In this document: one piece after another, positions 56,031-64,000 of the stretch
Numbering within the stretch: position 1 is the first letter of the stretch
Layout: every line of letters begins with the position of its first letter
Source of the DNA: Streptomyces sp. NBC_01276
GTDB lineage: Bacteria > Actinomycetota > Actinomycetes > Streptomycetales > Streptomycetaceae
DNA length: 64,000 nucleotides
Direction: 5' to 3'
Assembly: GCF_041435355.1 (NCBI RefSeq)
Contig: NZ_CP108442.1
Span: forward strand, 6,136,501 to 6,200,500
Notes under the pieces: generated by a model
The model's input: only the letters and a program-made list of their open reading frames with translations
What the model was told of the DNA's origin: nothing
The model's database searches: none
Made by a program: the position numbers and the translations under genes

Positions 56031-56720
56031 CTAGTACCGGGTCACCGTCAGCGGGCCGGAGTCCGTGCCGATCGCGATGTGGGGGTGGCGGCGGGGGTTC
56101 GCCCAGCGGAGGAGCTCGCGCATCGACCGCTCCGGTACCGAGACGCAGCCGGCGGTGGCGCCCTTGCCGTTCACGTGCAGGAAGATGCCCGCGCCCCGGC
56201 CGTGCACGGGCCGGTCGTAGTTGAAGGCGACGACCAGCGCGTGCGCGTACTGGGTCCGGTACGTGATCAGGTGCTCCGCCTCCCCGGGCGCGCAGTCGGC
56301 GGGCAGCGGCTCGGTCCAGCGGTTGTAGCTGCCCGAGGCGTTGTCCTGGCACCACCAGGAACGGTCCGTCACCCGGCGGTAGCGGTAGGCCGTACCGGCC
56401 GGCGCGCGGGCGGTGCCGAAGGCGTACGGCAGCTCGAACAGGCCCGTCGGGGTGGTGTCGGTGCCCTGGGTCCGCGTCGCGCCCTCCGTCAGGCCGTTGG
56501 CGCCGAACCGGGCGGGCGCGGAACCCGCCTCGTACCAGCGCCCGGCACGCCGGTCCCACCAGGTCAGCCGGCCCGTCGTGGACCCGGGCGCGGGCGCGAC
56601 GGCGGTGATCAGCTGACTGCCGCCGCCGGTGTCGGCGAGGCGGGCGGGCAGCGGTTCCGGGCCGTACGGGAAGAGCCCGGCGAGGATCAGCGAGCCCGTG
56701 AGCAGAGCGGTACGCAGCAC
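56031..56720 (-). CDS. Secreted L,D-transpeptidase (YkuD-type)
   Basis: A 229-residue exported enzyme. A signal-like N-terminus (LRTALLTGSLILAGLFPYG) is followed by the YkuD domain. The catalytic motif H-x-n-(S/T)-x-GC is HVNGKGATAGCVSVPERSM, with Cys as nucleophile and the downstream Arg/His. L,D-transpeptidases cross-link peptidoglycan by 3-3 bonds or attach proteins to it. No lipobox is present. It converges on argR. Confidence 0.85.
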   Translation of the reverse strand: MLRTALLTGSLILAGLFPYGPEPLPARLADTGGGSQLITAVAPAPGSTTGRLTWWDRRAGRWYEAGSAPARFGANGLTEGATRTQGTDTTPTGLFELPYAFGTARAPAGTAYRYRRVTDRSWWCQDNASGSYNRWTEPLPADCAPGEAEHLITYRTQYAHALVVAFNYDRPVHGRGAGIFLHVNGKGATAGCVSVPERSMRELLRWANPRRHPHIAIGTDSGPLTVTRY

Positions 56721-56778
56721 ATGTCAGACGGTACGGCCGACGGGGGCCGCGGCGGCGCAGGCAGGCCGTCGAAGGGCG

Positions 56779-58227
56779 TCACAGCCGCAGCCGGTCGACG
56801 GACAGGAGCCGGGCCGACCGCGCCAGGAGCGCGCCGAGTTCCGCTTGGTGCGCCTCCCCCTCGTCGAGGGTGCTGAGCCAGTTCCAGTCGAGCACCCGGC
56901 TGCGCGCCCGCCGGCTCAGGCCCGGGTCGGGGTCCGTCAGCATGGCGACGCAGGACCGCAGTTCGGCGCTCCCGCCCCGGCCTTCCAGCAGCCGGAACGC
57001 CGCCCTGCGGGTGTGCGCGGGCCACTCGGGGCCGGTCCGGGCGGCCAGCGTGGCGGGGTCCAGCCGCTCGGCCGCGGGGAGCAGGCAGAGCGCGGCCTCA
57101 CGGGCCACCGACGCCGAGGGGTCCTCCAGCATCGCGAGCAGGACCGCGTCCTCGACGGTGAGGCCCAGCCCGTGCAGTGCGGCCAGGGCGGCGGCCCGTA
57201 CCGCGCCGTCGGGGTGGTGCAGCAGGGGGAGCAGCAGCGGCCCGTCGGCCTGTCCGGCCACCTCGCGGAAGCCGGTCACCGCGTACCCGCTCACCCGGTC
57301 CGGGTCCGTGACGAGCTCGCGGCAGTACGCGTACGGGTCGCCGCCGTTCTGCCGCAGCAGCCAGCGGGCGCAGGCCCGGACCTGGCCGGCGCGGTCCGCC
57401 AGGTGGTCCACCGCCTCGGCCGACCGCCCGGCCCGGCGCAGCGCGGTGACACCGGCGGCCCGTACCGCCGCGAAGCGGGAGCCGAGGAGGGCGTCGACCG
57501 CCTCGTCGTCCGGCCCGTCGGCCCCCATCGCCGCCAGGGCGGCGTCGGTCCACATCCGGCCCGTCACCGGGTCGGGCTCGGCGGCGGCCTGCCGGGCGGT
57601 CTCCCGCACGCCGAACCGCCCGGCGGCGAGGGTGACGCGGGCGCCGAACCGGCGGATCGTCAGGTCGGCGGACCCGCGCAGGCGCTCCAGGAGGCGGTCG
57701 CGCTGCTCGGGCGTCAGCGCGTTCCAGCTCCACGTCGTACAGGGCCGTCCGGGGCGCCACCAGGCGGCGAGGAGGGAGTAGCGGCCGGACAGGGCCGCCT
57801 CCAGCTGCTCCACCGCCCAGGCGCCGTGCTCACGGCCGCCCAGCCGCAGGATGAACGGGGCGATGCCGATCAGGACCTCGGCGGGATACCGGGCCACCAC
57901 CCTGCCGAGGACCCTGCGGGCGCGGTCGCGGACCTGCGGGACCCAGTCGGCGCACCGGATCAGGACGAGCGGCAGCGGGGGGTTCCGCCATGCGGCGAGC
58001 GCGGCCGCGCGCACCCGCCCGTCGGGGTGACACAGCCGGACCTCCAGCCGCTTGCCGGCGATCTCCGCGCTGTGGGAGCGCAGGAGCCGGCGCATCTCCT
58101 CGTCGAAGGCGGTCCAGGCTTCCGGCCCGTTCCCGGCGAGCCTGCCCGCGACGGGGGAGGTGTCCCCGCGCAGCAGCCCCCGGGCCACGGCGCGCCCCCA
58201 TGACGCGTTCTCGCCCGCGCTCCACAT
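56779..58227 (-). CDS. HEAT-repeat protein, unknown
   Basis: A 482-residue all-helical protein with repeats of the HEAT type: HPDGRVRAAALAAWRNPPLPLVL, VRAAGVTALRRAGRSAEAVDHL, HPDGAVRAAALAALHGL and PSASVAREAALCLLPAAERL. Such solenoids bind proteins. No enzyme motif or signal sequence. It lies between the transpeptidase gene and the argH promoter, on the opposite strand, and shows no functional link to arginine synthesis. Confidence 0.8.
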   Translation of the reverse strand: MWSAGENASWGRAVARGLLRGDTSPVAGRLAGNGPEAWTAFDEEMRRLLRSHSAEIAGKRLEVRLCHPDGRVRAAALAAWRNPPLPLVLIRCADWVPQVRDRARRVLGRVVARYPAEVLIGIAPFILRLGGREHGAWAVEQLEAALSGRYSLLAAWWRPGRPCTTWSWNALTPEQRDRLLERLRGSADLTIRRFGARVTLAAGRFGVRETARQAAAEPDPVTGRMWTDAALAAMGADGPDDEAVDALLGSRFAAVRAAGVTALRRAGRSAEAVDHLADRAGQVRACARWLLRQNGGDPYAYCRELVTDPDRVSGYAVTGFREVAGQADGPLLLPLLHHPDGAVRAAALAALHGLGLTVEDAVLLAMLEDPSASVAREAALCLLPAAERLDPATLAARTGPEWPAHTRRAAFRLLEGRGGSAELRSCVAMLTDPDPGLSRRARSRVLDWNWLSTLDEGEAHQAELGALLARSARLLSVDRLRL

Positions 58228-58325
58228 AAGTCCTCCCCGGTTGCTCCGCCGCCGATCGTAGGCGGCCGCAGGCGGGCCGCGCTCCCGATATACGGGCTGG
58301 TCAGCGGTGGGGCACCAGGCATCGA

Positions 58326-58362
58326 TTGACGAAACATACGGAGCAATGCATAGTTATGCCTA
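58326..58362 (+). promoter_or_regulatory. argH promoter with ARG box
   Basis: TTGACG (58326-58331) and CATAGT (58349-58354) are 17 bp apart. AATGCATAGTTATGCCTA (58345-58362) is a close ARG-box match overlapping the -10. The leader of about 140 nt can form hairpins ACGGCGCG/CGCGCCGT (58380-58387, 58394-58401) and GACGGCCTC/GAGGCCGTC (58424-58432, 58463-58471). Confidence 0.75.
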
Positions 58363-58489
58363 CGCTGCGGCCGGTCACGACGGCGCGTCGCATCGCGCCG
58401 TGAATCGTTTGACGCTGTACCGAGACGGCCTCTCCGCTTCCTGGCTTCCTGCGCGCGGCCGGGAGGCCGTCGCACCACCACCCTCATGA

Positions 58490-59929
<1,440 letters not shown>

Positions 59930-59941
59930 TCCCGAGCGTTC

Positions 59942-59983
59942 CCGCGGGGGCGGGGGAGCCGGCCGGTTCCCCCGCCCCCGCGG
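59942..59983 (+). terminator. Terminator of argH
   Basis: Perfect 16-bp stem CCGCGGGGGCGGGGGA / TCCCCCGCCCCCGCGG with a 10-nt loop. Confidence 0.8.
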
Positions 59984-59994
59984 TGTCGCGGGGA

Positions 59995-60414
59995 TCAGCA
60001 GACGACGTTGACCGAGAACGGCCGGTCGCTGTCGACGGCCGCGGTGCCGCCCGCGGACGGCGTGGCCGTGCGGATGAAGAGGGTGTTCCCGTTCACCTGG
60101 CCGACCAGGATGGACGAGCTGCCCGGCCCGGGGTCGTTCCCCCCGTTGGTGTTGATGGTGCCCAGCAGGGCGCACCCGTTGAGGCTGCCGGACGTGGTGA
60201 TGTTGTAGCGGCCGATGCCGAACTTGTTGATCCCCGTGATGCCCTGCCCGCCCAGGACCTGGCCGTTCGCGGCGACCCTGGCCCAGGCGGTGGTGACCGC
60301 CGCGGCCTGCGCGGTCCGGCGCGGTTCGGCCGAGGCCGACGACACGGCGACCGCGCCGCCGATGGTGAGGGCCATCACCGCGGCCCCGAGGGCCAGCTTC
60401 CTGGATCCGTTCAT
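59995..60414 (-). CDS. Small secreted protein, unknown
   Basis: A 139-residue protein from the ATG at 60414 (after GGGAGAG); a longer frame begins at 60546 but has no site. The signal peptide is RKLALGAAVMALTIGGAVAVSSASA. The mature part is Gly/Asn/Thr-rich (ANGQVLGGQGITGINKFGIGRYNITTSGSLNGCALLGTINTNGG), with Cys near the middle and a final Cys, perhaps one disulfide. I do not recognise a family. It is likely exported by Sec, and converges on the argH terminator. Confidence 0.7.
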   Translation of the reverse strand: MNGSRKLALGAAVMALTIGGAVAVSSASAEPRRTAQAAAVTTAWARVAANGQVLGGQGITGINKFGIGRYNITTSGSLNGCALLGTINTNGGNDPGPGSSSILVGQVNGNTLFIRTATPSAGGTAAVDSDRPFSVNVVC

Positions 60415-60647
60415 GGTTCTCTCCCTGCCGAAGAAATGAATCGGTGCGGGTGGCCCACCCCGGGTGAGGGCCCACCGGGCAGGACTCTCCTCCCTCCCCG
60501 GCCCGTGGCAGAAGGCCTCACGGCGACAGTCACTCCAAATGATCAAGCCCGCCCCGCATGCGTACGCTCGCTCGACGGGCTAGTCGTGCCCGGCGGCCGT
60601 TGACGGTCCCGCATGATCGCGCCCGGTTACGGGTATCGATGACCGAA

Positions 60648-61181
60648 TCACCGTCGGTCGCCGCCGGGTGCGGGCGGGGCCCAGTCCGCCAGCAGCTCGA
60701 AGTCGCTCCCGACCAGGCCGATCCGCGCGTCGATGCGGAGCAGCAGGGCCCGTGCCGGGTGGCGCCGGTCGACGTACTCGTGGTCCAGGACCGTGATGTC
60801 GTCGTCGATCCAGGCGAAGGGGCGCGCGCCCGCGTACTCCAGGAGGTACTGGGTCTTCCAGAAGGTCCCGCGCGGCGCCCGGCCGTGCATCACCGGCCAG
60901 TCGACTAAGGGCAGCCGGGGCAGCCCCAGGTGCGGGCCTATCCAGTCGTTCGCCTCGTCCTTCCAGGTCGTGGCCCAGACGAGCTCGTAGCGGTCCGTGA
61001 GCGCGAGCAGCCGCTCCCCGTGGGCGGGATTCAGCCAGACGCGCAGTGGCTTCGCGCTCTCCGTCTCCCGCCAGCCCGTCGGCCGCATCCGGTGGGTGGC
61101 GTACCCCTCCGGGCGGCGCTGCGCCTTGGCCGCGTAGGGGTTCAGGGGTCCGTCGACGTCGATCAGCAGCAGGGGCTTCAT
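60648..61181 (-). CDS. HAD-like domain protein, unknown substrate
   Basis: A 177-residue protein. The start LLLIDVDGPLNPYAA has the DxDG motif of HAD phosphatases, and WIDDDITVL and ELVWATTWKDEAND are the later motifs (IV and II). There is no clear cap domain and no signal peptide. The actual reaction is undecided; similar proteins are common in actinobacteria. It is followed by the TetR gene in opposite orientation. Confidence 0.75.
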   Translation of the reverse strand: MKPLLLIDVDGPLNPYAAKAQRRPEGYATHRMRPTGWRETESAKPLRVWLNPAHGERLLALTDRYELVWATTWKDEANDWIGPHLGLPRLPLVDWPVMHGRAPRGTFWKTQYLLEYAGARPFAWIDDDITVLDHEYVDRRHPARALLLRIDARIGLVGSDFELLADWAPPAPGGDRR

Positions 61182-61234
61182 GTCCTCAGGTTTCCTCTCC
61201 GGCTGTCCGACGGGCAGCTCATTTTTCGATTCGG

Positions 61235-61272
61235 TGAGACAGTGACGTCTCATCCGGGGTATGCTTGTCTCA
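61235..61272 (+). promoter_or_regulatory. Operator and leaderless promoter of the tetR-MFS operon
   Basis: TGAGACAGTGACGTCTCA (61235-61252) is a perfect inverted repeat, TGAGAC-N6-GTCTCA. A half site GTCTCA recurs at 61267-61272, and the -10 TATGCT (61260-61265) lies between, 6 bp before the ATG. The arrangement fits autorepression by the TetR protein. Confidence 0.75.
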
Positions 61273-61823
61273 TGGCCATGGATCGTGACCAGGTGCTCCG
61301 CGACGCGGCCGCCCTGCTTTCCCGCAAGTCGACCGCCACGATGGACGAGGTCGCCCGCGCCGCCGGGATCGGCCGCGCGACCCTGCACCGGCACTTCGCC
61401 GGGCGGGACGCCCTCGTACGGGCCCTGGAGGAACTCGGCATCCGCGAGTTCGAGGTGGCCTTCGACAACGCCCGCCTCGACGAGGGCACGGCGGTGGAGG
61501 CGCTCAAGCGGCTCGTCGCCCAGGCGGAGCCGAACGCCGAACTGCTGGCCTTCCTCGTCACCGAGAACCAGCTCTTCGAGGGCGACCAGGTCAACGAGGG
61601 CTGGGCCCGCCTCGACGCCCGGGTCGGCGCGCTCTTCCGGCGCGGCCAGCAGGAGGGCGACATCCGGATCGACCTGAGCCCCGCCTGGCTCACCGAGGCC
61701 CTCTACGGCCTCATCGGCACCTGCGCCTGGGCCGTGATGGACGGCCGGGTCGCCGCCAAGGACTTCCAGTACATGATCACCGAGCTGCTGCTCGGTGGCG
61801 CACGACGGAGCGTGGAGCAATGA
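61272..61823 (+). CDS. TetR-family regulator of the MFS efflux operon
   Basis: A 183-residue regulator. HTH at about 12-60 (AAALLSRKSTATMDEVARAAGIGRATLHRHFAGRDALVRAL). The C-terminal domain is helical. The ATG lies 6 bp after TATGCT, so the mRNA is leaderless. The MFS gene overlaps its stop (ATGA), the usual repressor-efflux operon; the drug is not known. Confidence 0.93.
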   Translation: MAMDRDQVLRDAAALLSRKSTATMDEVARAAGIGRATLHRHFAGRDALVRALEELGIREFEVAFDNARLDEGTAVEALKRLVAQAEPNAELLAFLVTENQLFEGDQVNEGWARLDARVGALFRRGQQEGDIRIDLSPAWLTEALYGLIGTCAWAVMDGRVAAKDFQYMITELLLGGARRSVEQ

Positions 61824-63364
61824 GCCGTACCGAACAGCTGAACCGGCAGACGGAGGTGGAGGGGCAGAGCCGCGGGCGGTGGCTCGCACTCTCCGTGCTC
61901 GTCCTGGCCGTGCTGCTGGTCGCGGTGGACGCCACCGTACTCGGTCTCGCCACCCCCTCCCTCAGCGAGGACCTCAAGCCGTCCGGCACCCAGCTGCTGT
62001 GGATCGGCGACATCTACTCCTTCGTCATCGCCGGCCTGCTCGTCTCCATGGGCTCCCTCGGCGACCGCATGGGCCGCAAGAAGCTGCTGCTCGTCGGCGC
62101 CACGGCCTTCGGGGCCGTCTCCGTGCTCAACGCGTACGCGAGCAGCCCCGAGATGATGATCGTGGCCCGCGCCCTGCTCGGCGTGGCCGGCGCGACCCTG
62201 ATGCCGTCCACCCTCGCGCTGATCCGGAACATCTTCCAGGACCCCCGCGAGCGCAGCCTCGCCATCGGCATCTGGGGCGCCACCGCCTCGGCCGGCGCGG
62301 CCGTCGGACCGGTCGTCGGCGGAGCCCTGCTCCAGCACTTCTGGTGGGGCTCGGTGTTCCTCATCAACCTCCCCGTGATGATCGCCCTGGTCCTCGTCGG
62401 CATCAAGCTGCTGCCCGAGTCCAGGAACCCGGTCGCCGGCCCCTGGGACCTGGTCAGCGTCGCCCTCTCCCTCATCGGCGTCATCGGCGTGGTCTACGCC
62501 GTCAAGGACGTCGCCACCCACGGCCTCACCTGGGGCGTCTGGGCCGCCGCCGTCATCGGCGGGGCCTGCCTGTACGCCTTCGTGCGGCGCCAGTTCAGCC
62601 TGCCGTCGCCGCTGCTCGACATGCGGCTCTTCCGGCACCGCGGCTTCTCCGGCGCGGTCCTCGCCGACCTGCTCACCGTGTTCGGGCTCTCCGGACTGGT
62701 CTTCTTCCTCTCCCAGTTCCTCCAGCTCGTGCAGGGCCGCGACCCCCTGGAGGCCGGACTGGCCGAACTGCCCGCCGCCATCGGCGCGGTGGCCACGGGC
62801 CTGGTCGCGGGCCGCTACGCCCGCCGGTACTCGGTACGCGTCATCGTCACCGGCGGCCTCGCCGCGATCGGCCTGGCCCTGGGCGCCCTCACGGTGATCC
62901 ACAAGGAGACCGGCTACCCGCTGCTCGGCGTGGCCCTGCTCGTCGTCGGCCTCGGCGCGGGGTTCTCCTTCACCGTCACCGCCGACGTGATCCTCTCCAG
63001 CGTCCCCAAGGAGCAGGCCGGTTCGGCCTCGGCCGTCTCCGAGACCGCGTACGAACTCGGCGCCGCCCTCGGCATCGCCCTGCTCGGCTCCGTGGTGACC
63101 GGCGTCTACCAGTCCTTCACCGCCCCCGCCTCCGTGCCCGCCCCGCTGGCCGGCGCGGCGCACGAATCCCTCGGCGGGGCCGTGGAGGCCGCCAAGGCCC
63201 TCGACCCGCAGACGGGCGCGCAGATGGTCGGCGCCGCCCAGGACGCCTTCGTGGACGGGCTGCGGCTCGCCTCCGGCGTCGGCGCGGCCGTCCTGCTGGC
63301 CACCGCCGCGGCAGCCTGGTTCCTGCTCAAGGGCCAGGAACTGCAGGACGGCGTCGAGCACTGA
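61820..63364 (+). CDS. DHA2-type MFS multidrug exporter
   Basis: A 514-residue exporter with 14 helices, in the QacA/SmvA/LfrA-like group. Motif GSLGDRMGRKKLLL (loop 2-3) and the motif C-like segment ASAGAAVGPVVGGALL in helix 5 mark drug antiporters. DATVLGLATPSLSEDL in helix 1 includes the conserved D residue (motif D1). It is translationally coupled to the TetR gene and probably exports an antiseptic-type or antibiotic cation. Confidence 0.93.
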   Translation: MSRTEQLNRQTEVEGQSRGRWLALSVLVLAVLLVAVDATVLGLATPSLSEDLKPSGTQLLWIGDIYSFVIAGLLVSMGSLGDRMGRKKLLLVGATAFGAVSVLNAYASSPEMMIVARALLGVAGATLMPSTLALIRNIFQDPRERSLAIGIWGATASAGAAVGPVVGGALLQHFWWGSVFLINLPVMIALVLVGIKLLPESRNPVAGPWDLVSVALSLIGVIGVVYAVKDVATHGLTWGVWAAAVIGGACLYAFVRRQFSLPSPLLDMRLFRHRGFSGAVLADLLTVFGLSGLVFFLSQFLQLVQGRDPLEAGLAELPAAIGAVATGLVAGRYARRYSVRVIVTGGLAAIGLALGALTVIHKETGYPLLGVALLVVGLGAGFSFTVTADVILSSVPKEQAGSASAVSETAYELGAALGIALLGSVVTGVYQSFTAPASVPAPLAGAAHESLGGAVEAAKALDPQTGAQMVGAAQDAFVDGLRLASGVGAAVLLATAAAAWFLLKGQELQDGVEH

Positions 63365-63386
63365 CGTACCGCCAGGGGAGCGATTT

Positions 63387-63418
63387 CCGGCCGTGGTTGA
63401 CATGACATCGACGGCCGG
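63387..63418 (+). terminator. Possible hairpin after the MFS gene
   Basis: CCGGCCGT (63387-63394) pairs with ACGGCCGG (63411-63418) around a 16-nt loop. A TTGACA -35-like box (63397-63402) sits in the loop, with a weak CACCAT (63421-63426) 18 bp later, so it may also be part of a promoter for the next gene. Confidence 0.4.
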
Positions 63419-63433
63419 GACACCATCCCGGCG

Positions 63434-64000
63434 ATGGAGATCACCGATCTGACCCCGGCCGAACGCCGTGTGTGGGAAGCCTTCCCGCGCGGCGACGGCG
63501 TCGACTTCAGGGAACACCCCGAGGACAGCTCCGTGGACGGGGCCGGATGGGGCCCGGAGCGCACCGTCCGGGCCGAGGTGCTGCGGGCCCTGCTGCTGGG
63601 CGCCGGCCCCGCCGAGGAGGGCCGGGTCGCCGGACTGAAGATCAAGGGCGCGCGGATCGTCGGCAAGCTCGACCTCCGGTACGCGGTCGTCGACCACGCC
63701 ATCCGGCTGCGCGACTGCTGGTTCGAACGCAAACCCCTGCTGTACGGGGCCCAGCTGAAGGCGCTGGTCCTCGGTTACTCCACCCTCCCGGGCCTCACCG
63801 CCGCCACGGTCCGCGTCGACGTGGTCCTGCGGCTCTCCTGCTGCCGGATCAGCGGCCCCGTACGCCTCCAGGGCGCCAAGCTGGCCGGCGGCCTCTTCCT
63901 CCAGGGAGCGGTGATCGGGCCGACGGCGGGCGACGAGGCGGACGAACCCCCGCTCCAGCTCAACCACGTCGAGGTCGGCACCGACATCATCGCGAACGAC
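63434..64000 (+). CDS. Probable membrane-associated beta-solenoid protein (oxidoreductase-annotated family), 3' end missing
   Basis: A frame of 189 codons open to the window end. MEITDLTPAERRVWEAFPRG is the start; repeated short strands LKIKGARIVGKLDLRY, VVDHAIRLRDCWF, LRLSCCRISGPVRLQGAKLAGGLFLQGA form pentapeptide-like turns. Related Streptomyces proteins carry the name oxidoreductase without proof; I see no nucleotide-binding motif. It starts 69 bp after the efflux gene, in the same direction, and is probably separate. Confidence 0.7.
   Translation, partial: MEITDLTPAERRVWEAFPRGDGVDFREHPEDSSVDGAGWGPERTVRAEVLRALLLGAGPAEEGRVAGLKIKGARIVGKLDLRYAVVDHAIRLRDCWFERKPLLYGAQLKALVLGYSTLPGLTAATVRVDVVLRLSCCRISGPVRLQGAKLAGGLFLQGAVIGPTAGDEADEPPLQLNHVEVGTDIIAND

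Noticed and set aside
58307..58489. 60-codon ORF in the argH leader, a possible leader peptide
   Set aside because: It covers the promoter and ARG box, has no ribosome site and no cluster of Arg codons.

Overview
The window is about 73% G+C (by eye), densely packed, and every gene shows the codon pattern, GTG/TTG starts, TANNNT -10 boxes and leaderless starts of a Streptomyces chromosome. From memory, the order of conserved genes (pafBC, tatAC, glnA4, infC-rpmI-rplT, pheST, argCJBDR, argH) runs parallel to the S. coelicolor stretch from about SCO1646 down to SCO1570. This looks like core chromosome rather than an accessory island. I saw no rRNA, tRNA, insertion sequence, integrase or CRISPR array.

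Layout. 1-7671: the downstream end of the Pup-proteasome locus (pafB, cut at the left edge, and pafC), a zinc-ribbon protein, a small membrane protein, tatA-tatC, a lipid kinase and a Ski2-like helicase. 7762-11273: a TetR regulator, a pseudouridine synthase, an iron-box-controlled siderophore-interacting protein and a 5'-3' exonuclease. 11274-12109: a repeat-rich gap. 12110-17631: a Tat-exported DyP peroxidase carrying a lectin-like tail, an XRE/cupin regulator with a metal-receptor-like protein, and a TDT transporter divergent from a LysR regulator. 17632-18014: a decayed region.

18924-25677 is a coherent catabolic island: gamma-glutamyl hydrolase, permease, FadR/GntR regulator, glutamine-synthetase-like GlnA4, aldehyde dehydrogenase and short-chain dehydrogenase. 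Together these can import ethanolamine (or a similar amine), protect it as a gamma-glutamyl amide, oxidise the alcohol to a carboxylate and cleave off glutamate. 25786-31241 holds a secreted HAD phosphatase, a PLP racemase/aldolase-fold enzyme, an orphan type VII mycosin with a membrane partner, and an SseB protein.

31343-39769 is a translation block: a DUF1844 gene, then infC-rpmI-rplT behind a long leader with an apparent attenuator and a probable AUC start codon, then a TrmH methyltransferase, an orphan histidine kinase, and pheS-pheT. 39923-49225 contains a PP2C phosphatase, a 100-bp branched palindrome before an NsdA-like regulator, a NUDIX hydrolase, a 3-hydroxyacyl-CoA dehydrogenase, a Tat-dependent glycosidase-like protein, and an EamA/MocR pair whose start codons overlap.

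51194-59929 carries arginine biosynthesis: argC-J-B-D-R with 4-base overlaps inside C-J-B-D, and argH 2.5 kb away. Each unit has an ARG-box-like operator overlapping its promoter. The right end holds small secreted and HAD-like proteins, a TetR-MFS efflux operon with a clear 18-bp palindromic operator, and the start of a gene cut by the window edge.

The clearest unusual signals are regulatory: the infC attenuator and start codon, the branched palindrome at 41252-41350, and paired operator-like motifs in the ethanolamine island. I did not find an obvious wholly new defence or biosynthetic system. All assignments come from reading motifs; no database search was run.
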